Source of the DNA: Burkholderiales bacterium
Lineage (GTDB): Bacteria; Pseudomonadota; Gammaproteobacteria; Burkholderiales; Ga0077523
Assembly (NCBI GenBank): GCA_019747905.1
Contig: JAIEQG010000080.1
Coordinates: 1 to 45,802, forward strand
Direction of reading: 5' to 3'
DNA: 45,802 bases
Positions 26,906-36,379 of this stretch are shown here, in pieces. The position numbers and the translations under genes are program-made. How positions within the stretch are numbered: the first letter of the stretch is position 1; every line of letters begins with the position of its first letter. Below the pieces are notes generated by a model. That model was not told the DNA's origin. It was given only the letters and a program-made list of their open reading frames with translations, and ran no database searches.

Positions 26906-28519
26906 ATGAGCGAGGCCGCCGCCGTCCCGACCCTGTCCCTGCCGCTCGGCCGGGAGATGGACTACCCGAGCACCTACTGGCGCTCGCTGTTCTACTTCAA
27001 TACCTACCGGCTGGCCGTGGCGGGCCTGCTGCTCGCGTCCACCATCGTGGTCGGGCAGAACCTGCTGTTCGGGTCGTGGAACAAGCCGCTGTTCCTGTCG
27101 GTGAGCGTGGCCTACGCGCTGTTCGCGGCAGCCTCGTTCATCACGATCAGCGCGCATCGGCCCGGGTTCCAGCTGCAGATCGCCATGCAGGTCTGCGCGG
27201 ACATCGTGTTCGTGGTGTTGCTGTTGCACGCGAGCGGGGGCATCTCGAGCGGGCTGGGCCTGCTGCTGCTCGCGAACCTGGCCGCCGCCGGCATCATCAG
27301 CCGCGGGCGGCTCACGCTGTTCTATGCCTCGCTGGCAGCGGTGGCCGTCCTGCTGGAACACACCTACGAGGTGCTGTTCTTCTACGGCAGCTACGCGATG
27401 TACCTGCAGGCCGGCCTGCTCTCGATCGGCTATTTCGCCACCGCGTGGCTCGCCCATGCGCTCGCCAAGCGGGTCGTGGCGAGCGAGCAGCTGGCCGCCC
27501 AGCGCGAGGTGGACGTGGCGAGCATGGCCCAGGTGAGCCAGCTGGTGATGCAGGATATGCAGGACGGCGTCATCGTGGTCGATGGCCAGGGGACGGTGAA
27601 GCAGCTGAACGCCCGAGCCGAGGAACTGCTGGGGCCCCTGCCCAAGGAGCGGGAGGTGGCGCTCAAGGACTACAACCCCGGCGTGGCTGCGCGCCTCGCC
27701 CGCTGGCAGGAGAACCCCGATGCGGGGTTCGACCCCATGCGCACCATCCTGTCGCAGAAGCTGACCGCGGCGCGCTTCGTGCCGGTGGGCAAGGAGCACC
27801 AGCGCGGTGTCGTCATCTTCATCGAGGATCTGACGCGCATCCAGTCCCAGGCGCAACAGATGAAACTGGCCTCGCTCGGGCGCCTGACCGCCAACATCGC
27901 CCACGAAATCCGCAATCCGCTCTCGGCGATCAACCACGCCACCGAGCTGCTGCAGGAGGAGGGCGAGATCCCGGATTCGTCCGGGCGGCTGCTCGAGATC
28001 ATCCACGACAACGTCCAGCGCCTCGACCGCATGGTGCAGGACGTGCTCAAGCTGAACCGCCGCGATCGAGCGGTGCGCGAGACCTTCTCCCTGGGCGACT
28101 TCCTGCGCAACTTCACCAGCCAGTTCTGCCAGATCGAGAAGGTGTCCGGCGACATCATCGCCCTGGAATTCGCCACAGAGCCGGCCGTCATGTTCGACCG
28201 CAGCCACCTCAACCAGATCATGTGGAACCTGTGCCGCAACGCCTTGCGGTACTGCCAGCGCAAGCCGGGCAGCGTCCGCATCACGGTAGGCCCGGGAACG
28301 CCGGTCAATACGATAGAATTGAGCGTTATCGACGATGGCCCGGGAATCGCCGAAGCGCTCCGAGCGCACCTGTTCGAACCGTTCTTCACGACGGCTTCGT
28401 CCGGTACGGGGCTCGGACTCTACATCGCGCGCGAGGTGTGCGAGGCCAACGGCGCCACGTTGTCCTATGTCGAGCGCAGTGCCGGGGCTCAGTTCACGAT
28501 GATCATCAGGAGCGCGTGA
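26906..28519 (+). CDS. pilS: Sensor histidine kinase PilS
   Basis: A 537-residue inner-membrane kinase. About six membrane helices fill residues 25-190, followed by a PAS region (VMQDMQDGVIVVDGQG). The H box NIAHEIRNPLSAINH carries the phosphorylated H333, with N box and G boxes (DDGPGI, GTGLGLYIA) after it. In type IV pilus systems PilS senses pilin level and controls PilR to set pilA transcription. It lies 18 bases after the small membrane protein and 34 before pilR. Confidence 0.92.
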   Translation: MSEAAAVPTLSLPLGREMDYPSTYWRSLFYFNTYRLAVAGLLLASTIVVGQNLLFGSWNKPLFLSVSVAYALFAAASFITISAHRPGFQLQIAMQVCADIVFVVLLLHASGGISSGLGLLLLANLAAAGIISRGRLTLFYASLAAVAVLLEHTYEVLFFYGSYAMYLQAGLLSIGYFATAWLAHALAKRVVASEQLAAQREVDVASMAQVSQLVMQDMQDGVIVVDGQGTVKQLNARAEELLGPLPKEREVALKDYNPGVAARLARWQENPDAGFDPMRTILSQKLTAARFVPVGKEHQRGVVIFIEDLTRIQSQAQQMKLASLGRLTANIAHEIRNPLSAINHATELLQEEGEIPDSSGRLLEIIHDNVQRLDRMVQDVLKLNRRDRAVRETFSLGDFLRNFTSQFCQIEKVSGDIIALEFATEPAVMFDRSHLNQIMWNLCRNALRYCQRKPGSVRITVGPGTPVNTIELSVIDDGPGIAEALRAHLFEPFFTTASSGTGLGLYIAREVCEANGATLSYVERSAGAQFTMIIRSA

Positions 28520-28553
28520 GCCCATGGCGGCACGCCGCGTGAGGAGGTAGATC

Positions 28554-29924
28554 TTGAAGCGCAAGGAACAGGGCCCGACCGGTACCGTCACCCGCAACGT
28601 ACTGATCGTCGACGACGAGGAGGACATCCTCGAGCTGATCGAATTGACGCTGTTGCGCATGGGGCTCGAGGTGGAGCGCGCCATGACCGTCGCGCAGGCG
28701 ATCGAGAAGGTGAAGACCGGTCAGTTCGACCTGTGCCTCACCGACATGCGGTTGCCGGATGGCGAAGGCCTCCAGGTGGTCGAATTCGCCTCGCAGCACG
28801 TCCGCGACCTGCCGGTCGCCGTCATCACCGCGCACGGCAACACGGAAAACGCCGTGGCGGCGCTCAAGGCCGGGGCCTTCGACTATCTCGCCAAGCCCGT
28901 CTCCCTCGAGCAGCTGCGTACCCTGGTCAAGTCGGCGCTGTCGTTGCCGCAGGGAGGCCAGCCCAAGACCTCGAGCGAGCAGACGCTGATCGGCAGCTCG
29001 CCGATCATGCAGCACGTCCGCGACATGATCGACAAGGTGGCCCGGAGCGAGGCGCCGGTGCACGTGACTGGCGAATCGGGCAGCGGCAAGGAACTGGCTG
29101 CCCGTCTGATCCATCAGAAGAGCGTCCGGCGCGACAAGCCGTTCATGCCGGTCAATTGCGGCGCCATCCCCGAGAACCTGATGGAGAGCGAGTTCTTCGG
29201 CTACCGCAAGGGAGCGTTCACCGGTGCCGAGTCGGACCGCGACGGATTCTTCCAGGCCGCCCACGGCGGCACGCTGTTCCTCGACGAAGTGGCCGACCTG
29301 CCGCTCCCCATGCAGGTGAAGCTGCTCCGCGTGATCCAGGAAAAGAAGGTACGCAAGGTCGGCTCCACCCAGGAAGAGCCGGTGGACGTGCGCATCATCA
29401 GCGCCACCCACCAGAACCTGGGCGAATGCGTGGAAGGCGGCAAGTTCCGGCACGATCTCTATTACCGGCTGAACGTGATCGAGCTGCGCATGCCCGCGTT
29501 GCGTGACCGGCGCGAGGACGTTCCGGTGTTCGCCAACGCGATCCTCGACCGGCTCGTCCGCAGTGCGCCCGGAACCCGGCCCGAGATCGAGGCGGGTGCC
29601 ATGAAGGCGCTGCAGCAGTACGACTTTCCCGGCAACGTGCGCGAGCTCGAGAACATCCTCGAGCGGGCGCTGGCCCTGTGCACCAACGGCAAGATCACCG
29701 AAGAGGATCTGCAGCTCACCCCGCCGGAGATCGTGGAACGCGATGCGCCGCCTGCCGGCAGCAACGGCAAGTGGCCGCTGCAGGACTATCTGGATGGCGT
29801 CGAGAAGGAAGCCATTCTCGAGGCGCTGGAGAAGACCCGCTACAACCGGACGGCGGCGGCCAAGCTGCTGGGCATCACGTTCCGGTCGATCCGTTATCGG
29901 ATGGAGCGGCTGGGCATCGAATAG
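28554..29924 (+). CDS. pilR: Sigma-54 response regulator PilR
   Basis: A 456-residue NtrC-type activator. Its receiver domain has D64 as phosphoacceptor (LTDMRLPDG). The AAA+ domain has Walker A GESGSGKE and the sigma-54 contact loop GAFTGA at 220-225. A Fis-type helix-turn-helix lies at the C-terminus (YNRTAAAKLLGITFRSIRYR). The start is TTG at 28554, 6 bases after GAGGAGG, the only good ribosome site there. It activates pilin and other sigma-54 promoters when phosphorylated by PilS. Confidence 0.93.
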   Translation: MKRKEQGPTGTVTRNVLIVDDEEDILELIELTLLRMGLEVERAMTVAQAIEKVKTGQFDLCLTDMRLPDGEGLQVVEFASQHVRDLPVAVITAHGNTENAVAALKAGAFDYLAKPVSLEQLRTLVKSALSLPQGGQPKTSSEQTLIGSSPIMQHVRDMIDKVARSEAPVHVTGESGSGKELAARLIHQKSVRRDKPFMPVNCGAIPENLMESEFFGYRKGAFTGAESDRDGFFQAAHGGTLFLDEVADLPLPMQVKLLRVIQEKKVRKVGSTQEEPVDVRIISATHQNLGECVEGGKFRHDLYYRLNVIELRMPALRDRREDVPVFANAILDRLVRSAPGTRPEIEAGAMKALQQYDFPGNVRELENILERALALCTNGKITEEDLQLTPPEIVERDAPPAGSNGKWPLQDYLDGVEKEAILEALEKTRYNRTAAAKLLGITFRSIRYRMERLGIE

Positions 29925-29945
29925 TGGCCGAGGTGGTGCGCGGCA

Positions 29946-30036
29946 GCCCCCATCCCAACCTTCCCCCGACTAAGTCGGGGGAAGGGGTGTACGGCTCCCT
30001 CCCCCGGCTTTGCCGGGGGAGGGTTGGGGTGGGGGC
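29946..30036. repeat. REPIN-like inverted repeat, copy B
   Basis: A 91-base element whose outer arms are inverse complements at 21 of 23 positions by eye. It contains two inner hairpins, CCCCCGACTAAGTCGGGGG and CCCCCGGCTTTGCCGGGGG. It matches copy A at 7354-7443 in order and length. It lies between pilR and ampD and abuts the ampD start. Confidence 0.75.
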
Positions 30037-30609
30037 GTGCGAACAGCGTTGCGCGTGACATCCTTCGGCACGTTCAATATAGAAGGTTGGATTTCCGGCG
30101 CCCGCCGCCTGCCGTCTCCGCACTTCGATGCCCGCCCGGACGGTATGGCTGTCGAGCTGCTCGTGATCCACAACATCAGCCTGCCGCCCGAGGAATTCGG
30201 CGGGCCGGGCATCATCGACCTGTTCCTGGGCCGCCTCGACCATTCCGCCCATCCTTATTACGAGCGCATCCGCGGGCTGCGGGTGTCGTCGCATTTCCTG
30301 GTGAGGCGCGATGGCGAGCTGATCCAGTTCGTGGGCTGTGCTGAGCGCGCCTGGCACGCCGGCGAATCGACCTGGCGGGGACGCAGCCGCTGCAACGACT
30401 TTTCCGTTGGCGTCGAGTTGGAGGGTAGCGACGCCGTGCCCTTCACCGACCCGCAGTACGCCGTGCTCGCCCCGCTCACTCGGGCGCTGCAGGCGCACTA
30501 TCCGATCGTGGATATCCAGGGGCACTCCGACATTGCGCCGGGGCGCAAGACCGATCCCGGCCCGCATTTCGACTGGACGCGCTACCGCGCGTCCATCGCC
30601 TCGAGGTGA
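30037..30609 (+). CDS. ampD: 1,6-anhydro-N-acetylmuramyl-L-alanine amidase
   Basis: A 190-residue cytosolic zinc amidase of peptidoglycan recycling. Zinc ligands are expected at H45 (LLVIHNISLPP), the histidine of GHSDIAP and the aspartate of KTDPG; the catalytic glutamate lies in VGVELEGSD. All are present. The start is uncertain: GTG 30037 follows a G-rich stretch, GTG 30055 gives a length closer to E. coli AmpD (184 against 183), and ATG 30010 lies inside the repeat. The histone-deacetylase-like gene follows after 16 bases. Confidence 0.9.
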   Translation: MRTALRVTSFGTFNIEGWISGARRLPSPHFDARPDGMAVELLVIHNISLPPEEFGGPGIIDLFLGRLDHSAHPYYERIRGLRVSSHFLVRRDGELIQFVGCAERAWHAGESTWRGRSRCNDFSVGVELEGSDAVPFTDPQYAVLAPLTRALQAHYPIVDIQGHSDIAPGRKTDPGPHFDWTRYRASIASR

Positions 30610-30625
30610 TGTTCGAGCCACCGGC

Positions 30626-31528
30626 TTGAGGATCTTCTACACCGACCACTACGTCCTGCCGCTTCCGCCAGGCCATCGCTTCCCGATGGCCAAGTACGGC
30701 AAGTTGCGCGAGCGGGTGCTGGCCGAAGGGCTGAACGGTCCCGATCCGCTGACCGTTCCCCATGCGGCCACGGACGAGGAAATCCTGCGGGCCCATGATC
30801 GCGACTACCTGCGGCGGGTGCAGGCAGGCGAACTCACCGCGGCCGAGATCCGTCGCATCGGCTTCCCCTGGTCCCCGGAAATGGTCGAACGCTCGCGCCG
30901 GTCGAGCGGCGCCACCATCGAAGCCTGCCGCGCGGCCCTCGAGCGCGGGGTCGCAGTGAACCTGGCCGGCGGGACCCATCACGCGTTCCGTGACCGCGGC
31001 GAGGGCTACTGCGTGTTCAACGACGCCGCCATCGCGGCGCTCGCGATGCAGGCCGAAGGACGCGTTCGCCGGGCGCTCGTGGTCGATTGCGACGTGCATC
31101 AGGGCAACGGCACGGCATCGATCCTGGCCGGCGACCCGTCCGTGTTCACCTTCTCGATCCATGGCGCCAGGAACTTTCCCTTCCACAAGGAAGCGAGCGA
31201 CCTCGACGTGGAACTGCCCGACGGCACCGGCGACGCGGGCTACCTCGCGGCGCTCGAACCCGCGCTGTGCCGCGCGCTGTCGGCCAGCCAGCCCGATCTC
31301 GCCGTCTATCTATCGGGCGCCGATCCGCACGAGGGCGATCGCCTGGGTCGCCTTGCGCTGACGGCGCGCGGCCTCGAGTCGCGCGACCGGATGGTGTTCG
31401 GCCTGCTGCGCGACGCCGGTGTGCCGGTGGCGGTGGCGATGGCCGGCGGCTACGGCCACGACATCGACGTCACGGTCGACATCCATCTCGCCACGGTGCG
31501 CGCCGCGCGCGATTGCCTCGCTCGATAG
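30626..31528 (+). CDS. Histone deacetylase family hydrolase
   Basis: A 300-residue zinc hydrolase of the HDAC/acetylpolyamine amidohydrolase superfamily. The N-terminus RIFYTDHYVLPLPPGHRFP is the family start, so TTG 30626 is chosen; the longer frame upstream overlaps ampD. Active-site segments are AGGTHHAF, DCDVHQGNGT and SGADPHEGD, supplying the paired histidines and the zinc-binding aspartates and histidine. The bacterial substrate is unknown; acetylated lysine or a small acetylated amine are possible. Confidence 0.85.
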   Translation: MRIFYTDHYVLPLPPGHRFPMAKYGKLRERVLAEGLNGPDPLTVPHAATDEEILRAHDRDYLRRVQAGELTAAEIRRIGFPWSPEMVERSRRSSGATIEACRAALERGVAVNLAGGTHHAFRDRGEGYCVFNDAAIAALAMQAEGRVRRALVVDCDVHQGNGTASILAGDPSVFTFSIHGARNFPFHKEASDLDVELPDGTGDAGYLAALEPALCRALSASQPDLAVYLSGADPHEGDRLGRLALTARGLESRDRMVFGLLRDAGVPVAVAMAGGYGHDIDVTVDIHLATVRAARDCLAR

Positions 31529-31729
31529 CGACGCGAGCCACCCGGCGAGGAGCCCCAACTTCAGTTGTGGATCGACGGTCGGGCGAATCGGCGCTGGGAG
31601 CCGACGTGAGGTCGGTAGATCTCGGTGGCGGATCGGAGGCGACTGAAGCATCGATGCATGCGCGCGCGGTTTTCGTGCGTGCAATGCATGTCGTTTCGCA
31701 ACGACATTTCGTTTCGGAACATAAACTTC

Positions 31730-31757
31730 TTGACACCAACTCATCTGCTACTAGAAT
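31730..31757 (+). promoter_or_regulatory. Sigma-70 promoter of nrdAB
   Basis: TTGACA at 31730-31735 and TAGAAT at 31752-31757 with a 16-base spacer. This puts the transcription start near 31764 and gives a leader of about 158 bases before nrdA. Confidence 0.7.
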
Positions 31758-31779
31758 TTGTTCTCAGTAGCGTCATGGA

Positions 31780-31795
31780 ACACAAGATATTGTGT
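31780..31795 (+). promoter_or_regulatory. NrdR box 1
   Basis: ACACAAGATATTGTGT is nearly identical to the NrdR consensus ACACWATATATWGTGT and is a 16-base near-perfect palindrome. It lies just after the expected transcription start. NrdR represses ribonucleotide reductase genes when dATP is plentiful. Confidence 0.75.
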
Positions 31796-31831
31796 CGCGC
31801 TTCCACAGTTGGTGGTGAGCCGACAAAGAAC

Positions 31832-31847
31832 GCACAACATGTGGTGC
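31832..31847 (+). promoter_or_regulatory. NrdR box 2 candidate
   Basis: GCACAACATGTGGTGC is a 16-base near-palindrome, weaker than box 1. It begins 52 bases after box 1, near five helical turns, so both would face the same side. The usual distance between NrdR boxes is about three turns, so the pairing is unusual. Confidence 0.5.
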
Positions 31848-31921
31848 CCGTTTCGCGAGGAATTCGCGCATTCACGAACCGGCGACGGCACCGATCAGAA
31901 CGGCACAGGGAAGGAACAAGA

Positions 31922-34810
31922 ATGCAAGTGGTGACCTCCACGCAGGGGAATGAAGCGTTGACCGGTCCCGCGGCAGGTATCGCGTCTTCGGCGTTCGCAC
32001 TGCACGAGCAGGCGGCCGCGCGCGATCCGCGCTTCGCGGAATTCAAGGTGATCCGGCGCAACGGATCGGTGGTGGGCTTCGAGCCCGGCAAGATCAGTGT
32101 GGCGATGACCAAGGCGTTCATCGCGGTGAATGGCGGGCAGGGCGCGGCGTCGGCGCGGGTGCGCGAGATCGTCGCCGGCCTGACCGAGCAGGTGGTGGGT
32201 GCGCTGATGCGCCGCCTGCCGGCCGGTGGCACGCTGCACATCGAGGACATCCAGGACCAGGTGGAGCTCTCGCTGATGCGCTCGGGCGAGCACGACGTGG
32301 CGCGTGCCTACGTGCTCTATCGCGAGGAGCGGACGCGCGAGCGGGCGCGGGCGAAGGAGGCACAGGCGCCGACGATCGTCGAACCGGCCGTGGTCAATGT
32401 GACCGAAAACGGCACCAAGCGGCCGCTCGACATCGCGCGTCTCACCGGGTTGATGAAGGACGCGTGCGAAGGGCTGGGCTCGGCGGTGGAGCCGTCGCTC
32501 ATCCTCCAGAGCGTCCTTAAGGATCTGTACGAAGGCGTGCCCATGGACGAGGTGCGCAAGGGTTCCGTCCTCGCCGCCCGCGCGCTGATCGAGAAGGACC
32601 CGGCCTACAGCTACGTCACTGCCCGGTTGTTGCTGAACAGCGTCCGCCACGAGGTGCTGGGCGAGGACGTCACCCAGGGCGAGATGAACACCCGCTATGC
32701 CGAGTACTTCCCCAAGTTCATCAAGCGCGGCATCGAGGCCGAGCTTTTGGATGAGCGCCTGGGCCGTTTCGACCTGGACTCGCTCGGCCGTGCGCTGGAC
32801 GCTTCGCGCGACCTCAAGTTCGGCTACCTCGGCCTGCAGACCCTGTACGACCGCTATTTCCTGCACGTGCGCGGTCATCGCATCGAGCTGCCCCAGGCGT
32901 TCTTCATGCGTGTGGCCATGGGGCTTGCCCTGAACGAAGTGGAGCGGGAAGCCCGCGCCATCGAGTTCTACAACGTGCTCTCCAGCTTCGACTTCATGAG
33001 CTCGACCCCGACCCTGTTCAACTCGGGTACGCGGCGGTCCCAGCTCTCCAGCTGCTACCTCACCACGGTATCGGACGACCTCGAGGGCATCTACGACGCC
33101 ATCAAGGAGAACGCGCTGCTGTCGAAGTTCGCCGGTGGCCTCGGCAACGACTGGACGCCGGTCCGGGCCCTGGGCAGCCACATCAAGGGTACCAACGGCA
33201 AGTCGCAGGGTGTCGTGCCGTTCCTGAAAGTGGTCAACGACACCGCCGTGGCGGTGAACCAGGGCGGCAAGCGCAAGGGCGCGGTCTGCTCCTACCTGGA
33301 GACCTGGCACCTCGACATCGAGGAGTTCCTCGAGTTGCGCAAGAACACCGGCGACGACCGCCGCCGTACCCACGACATGAACACGGCCAACTGGGTGCCG
33401 GATCTGTTCATGAAACGGGTGATGGAGAACGGCGAATGGACACTGTTCTCGCCGGCCGACACCCCCGACCTGCACGACAAGTACGGCAAGGCCTTCGAGG
33501 AGGCCTATCTGCGCTACGAGCAGCGTGCCGCCGACGGGACCCTCAAGCTGCACAAGAAGGTCTCGGCCACGCAGCTCTGGCGCAAGATGCTCTCGATGCT
33601 GTTCGAGACCGGGCATCCCTGGATCACCTTCAAGGACCCCTGCAACATCCGCTCGCCCCAGCAGCACGTGGGCGTGGTCCACAGCTCCAACCTGTGCACC
33701 GAGATCACCCTGAATACGTCGGACAGCGAAATCGCCGTCTGCAACCTGGGGTCGGTCAACCTGGTCGCCCACATGAAGGGCGGCCGCCTGGATCTCGACA
33801 AGCTGCGACTGACCGTGTCGACGGCCATGCGCATGCTCGACAACGTGATCGACATCAATTACTACGCCGTCAACAAGGCCCGGAACTCCAACTTCAAGCA
33901 CCGGCCGGTGGGCCTGGGCATCATGGGTTTCCAGGACTGCCTGCACGAGATGCGCGTGCCCTATGCCTCGAACGAGGCGGTGGCGTTTGCCGACCAGTCC
34001 ATGGAGGCGGTGGCCTACTACGCCTACTGGGCTTCGACCGAGCTCGCCGAGGAGCGCGGCCGCTATTCGACCTTCGACGGCTCGCTCTGGTCGAAGGGCA
34101 TCCTGCCCCAGGACACGTTGCGGCTACTCGCCGAGGAGCGCGGCGGCTACGTCGACGTGGACACGACCGAGACCATGGACTGGGGCATCCTGCGCGACCG
34201 GATCAAGAGGCACGGCATGCGTAATTCCAACTGCCTCGCCATCGCCCCCACCGCGACCATCGCCAACATCATCGGCGTGTCCGCCTCGATCGAGCCCAAT
34301 TTCCAGAACCTGTACGTCAAGTCGAACCTGTCCGGCGAGTTCACGGTCACCAACGAGTACCTGGCCCGCGACCTGAAGAAGCTCAACCTCTGGGACGAGG
34401 TCATGATCGCCGACTTGAAGTACTTCGACGGCAGCACCGCCAAGATCGACCGGATTCCGCCGGAACTTCGGACCCTGTACGCAACCGCGTTCGAGATGGA
34501 GCCCGCCTGGCTGGTGGAGGCCGGTGCACGGCGGCAGAAATGGATCGACCAGGCCCAGTCGCTCAACATCTACATGGGTGGTGCCTCGGGCAAGAAGCTG
34601 GACGAAACCTACAAGCTCGCCTGGACCCGTGGGCTCAAGACGACCTACTACCTGCGTACGTTGTCGGCCACCTCGGCGGAAAAGTCGACCGGTCGCGGTG
34701 GTGAACTGAATGCGGTGCCGGCCCATGGCGGCATCGCGGCGGCCCCCGCGGAAGTCGCCGAGCCGAAGTTCTGCGCCATCGACGATCCGACCTGCGAGGC
34801 CTGCCAATAA
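31922..34810 (+). CDS. nrdA: Class I ribonucleotide reductase large subunit
   Basis: A 962-residue catalytic subunit reducing ribonucleoside diphosphates. Two ATP-cone regions precede the catalytic part: about 41-140 (FKVIRRNGSVVGFEPGKIS) and about 160-245 (VTENGTKRPLDIARLT). Active-site residues N590, C592 and E594 lie in SNLCTE. The buried pair partner is in SSCYLTT, and the C-terminal redox pair is CEACQ plus the preceding cysteine. The start at 31922 has AGGGAAGG upstream; the open frame extends further but is noncoding. nrdB follows after 57 bases. The second cone may be degenerate. Confidence 0.94.
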   Translation: MQVVTSTQGNEALTGPAAGIASSAFALHEQAAARDPRFAEFKVIRRNGSVVGFEPGKISVAMTKAFIAVNGGQGAASARVREIVAGLTEQVVGALMRRLPAGGTLHIEDIQDQVELSLMRSGEHDVARAYVLYREERTRERARAKEAQAPTIVEPAVVNVTENGTKRPLDIARLTGLMKDACEGLGSAVEPSLILQSVLKDLYEGVPMDEVRKGSVLAARALIEKDPAYSYVTARLLLNSVRHEVLGEDVTQGEMNTRYAEYFPKFIKRGIEAELLDERLGRFDLDSLGRALDASRDLKFGYLGLQTLYDRYFLHVRGHRIELPQAFFMRVAMGLALNEVEREARAIEFYNVLSSFDFMSSTPTLFNSGTRRSQLSSCYLTTVSDDLEGIYDAIKENALLSKFAGGLGNDWTPVRALGSHIKGTNGKSQGVVPFLKVVNDTAVAVNQGGKRKGAVCSYLETWHLDIEEFLELRKNTGDDRRRTHDMNTANWVPDLFMKRVMENGEWTLFSPADTPDLHDKYGKAFEEAYLRYEQRAADGTLKLHKKVSATQLWRKMLSMLFETGHPWITFKDPCNIRSPQQHVGVVHSSNLCTEITLNTSDSEIAVCNLGSVNLVAHMKGGRLDLDKLRLTVSTAMRMLDNVIDINYYAVNKARNSNFKHRPVGLGIMGFQDCLHEMRVPYASNEAVAFADQSMEAVAYYAYWASTELAEERGRYSTFDGSLWSKGILPQDTLRLLAEERGGYVDVDTTETMDWGILRDRIKRHGMRNSNCLAIAPTATIANIIGVSASIEPNFQNLYVKSNLSGEFTVTNEYLARDLKKLNLWDEVMIADLKYFDGSTAKIDRIPPELRTLYATAFEMEPAWLVEAGARRQKWIDQAQSLNIYMGGASGKKLDETYKLAWTRGLKTTYYLRTLSATSAEKSTGRGGELNAVPAHGGIAAAPAEVAEPKFCAIDDPTCEACQ

Positions 34811-34867
34811 GGCGGCCCACCGGTCACGAGATCAGACCACAACACCAACAAAGGGAAGCCCGACCCG

Positions 34868-36028
34868 ATGCTGCAATTCGAAGATGCCCTGATGCCCCCG
34901 CTGCCCACCCTTGGCCTGCAACCCGCGGTGCCCAACACGGGCCGCGCTGCGCCCGCTCCGCATCCTGCGCCGGTATCCGCGCCGGCGCCGGCCGTGCACG
35001 TCGAGCCGTTCAGCCGCGTCCGCGTGGAAGACAAGCGCGTCATCAACGGCACTGCCGACGTCAACCAGCTGGTGCCCTTCAAGTACAAATGGGCCTGGGA
35101 GAAGTACCTCTCCGGCTGCGCCAACCACTGGATGCCCCAGGAAGTGAACATGAGCCGGGACATCGCCACGTGGAAGGATCCGCACGGCCTGACCGACGAC
35201 GAGCGGCTCCTGGTCAAGCGCAACCTGGGTTTCTTCGTGACCGCCGACAGCCTGGCCGCGAACAATATCGTGCTCGGCACCTACCGCCACATCACGGCCC
35301 CCGAATGCCGCCAGTACCTGCTGCGCCAGGCCTTCGAGGAGGCGATCCACACCCACGCCTACCAGTACATCGTCGAGAGCCTGGGACTGGACGAGGGCGA
35401 GATCTTCAACGCCTACCACGAGGTCGCGAGCATCCGCGACAAGGACCAGTTCCTGATCCCGTTCATCGAAACGCTGACCGATCCGCAGTTCGAAACCGGC
35501 ACGCCGGAGAACGATCGGAAGCTCCTGAAGAGCCTGATCGTGTTCTCCTGCATCATGGAGGGACTGTTCTTTTACGTCGGTTTTGTACAGATTCTGGCGC
35601 TTGGGCGGCAGAACAAGATGACCGGCGCGGCCGAGCAATACCAGTACATCCTGCGCGACGAGTCGATGCATTGCAGCTTCGGCGTCGACCTCGTGAACAC
35701 CATCAAGCTCGAGAATCCGCACCTCTGGACCCCCGAGTTTCGCGAGGAAATCCGGGCCCTGATCCAGACCGGCGTGGAGCTCGAGTACCGCTACGCCGAG
35801 GACACCATGCCGCGCGGCGTGCTGGGTTTGAACGCCCCCATGTTCAAGGAATACCTGCGGTTCGTCGCGAACCGCCGGTGCCAGCAGATCGGCCTCGACC
35901 CCCTCTTTCCGGGCGCGTCGAATCCCTTCCCGTGGATGGCGGAAATGATCGATCTCAAGAAGGAAAAGAACTTCTTCGAGACCCGGGTGATCGACTATCA
36001 AACCGGAGGTGCATTGAGTTGGGATTGA
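34868..36028 (+). CDS. nrdB: Class I ribonucleotide reductase small subunit
   Basis: A 386-residue radical-bearing subunit. Iron ligands include D127 (VTADSL), E158 and H161 (EEAIHTHAY) and the ExxH of RDESMHCSF. The radical tyrosine is Y165 at the E. coli Y122 position, so this is a tyrosyl-radical (class Ia type) protein rather than a metal-only Ic form. Residues 20-45 form a proline-alanine-rich extension, longer than in the E. coli protein. The C-terminus ends in SWD after an aspartate-rich tail, the usual NrdA-docking region. Confidence 0.94.
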   Translation: MLQFEDALMPPLPTLGLQPAVPNTGRAAPAPHPAPVSAPAPAVHVEPFSRVRVEDKRVINGTADVNQLVPFKYKWAWEKYLSGCANHWMPQEVNMSRDIATWKDPHGLTDDERLLVKRNLGFFVTADSLAANNIVLGTYRHITAPECRQYLLRQAFEEAIHTHAYQYIVESLGLDEGEIFNAYHEVASIRDKDQFLIPFIETLTDPQFETGTPENDRKLLKSLIVFSCIMEGLFFYVGFVQILALGRQNKMTGAAEQYQYILRDESMHCSFGVDLVNTIKLENPHLWTPEFREEIRALIQTGVELEYRYAEDTMPRGVLGLNAPMFKEYLRFVANRRCQQIGLDPLFPGASNPFPWMAEMIDLKKEKNFFETRVIDYQTGGALSWD

Positions 36029-36379
36029 CCGCATCCGTGGTCCCCGAACGAGGGGGTGAGCGGCGTTGATCAGTGACGCACGACTCTCTTTCTCGGCAGC
36101 AACCAAGGCCGGTGTTCGCGGACTCGCGCACCGGGCTTCAGCCTCTCTCCCCCTCGATCCGGTGCTGCGTCTGGCGCGCACGCCGGATCGCTCTTTTGTC
36201 TTCCGATTGCGCGATCCGTCACGTTCCGCGACGCGATCGTTCTCCCCTCTGCACAGGCGCGGCGATGCAACGAGCATGCTTCTTGCGTAGTCGCGTTTTT
36301 GCAGTCGTTCGCACCGGATCAGCAGTAGCGATCAAGTGCGCGCGAATGCGTAGTTCAACTCTCAGAAGGAGGTATTGAA
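36029..36379 (+). other. Intergenic region before the histone H1-like gene
   Basis: 351 bases with no supported gene. A 74-codon open frame at 36066 has no ribosome site or recognisable pattern and is not called. AAGGAGG at its end is the ribosome site of the next gene. No clear -35/-10 pair was found, though the promoter of the H1-like gene must lie here or further up. Confidence 0.6.

Larger units (their letters stand above)
31529..31921 (+). other. Long leader region of nrdA
   Basis: A 393-base gap with no convincing gene. It contains the promoter at 31730 and two palindromes listed separately. A frame open through part of it joins nrdA in phase, but it lacks a ribosome site and lies upstream of the family N-terminus. 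The first 200 bases hold nothing I can identify. Confidence 0.7.

Noticed and set aside
31895..33946. 683-codon minus-strand frame opposite nrdA
   Set aside because: Antisense to a strongly conserved gene.
36066..36290. 74-codon frame between nrdB and the H1-like gene
   Set aside because: No ribosome site, no recognisable pattern, and arginine/serine-rich composition of noncoding high-GC DNA.
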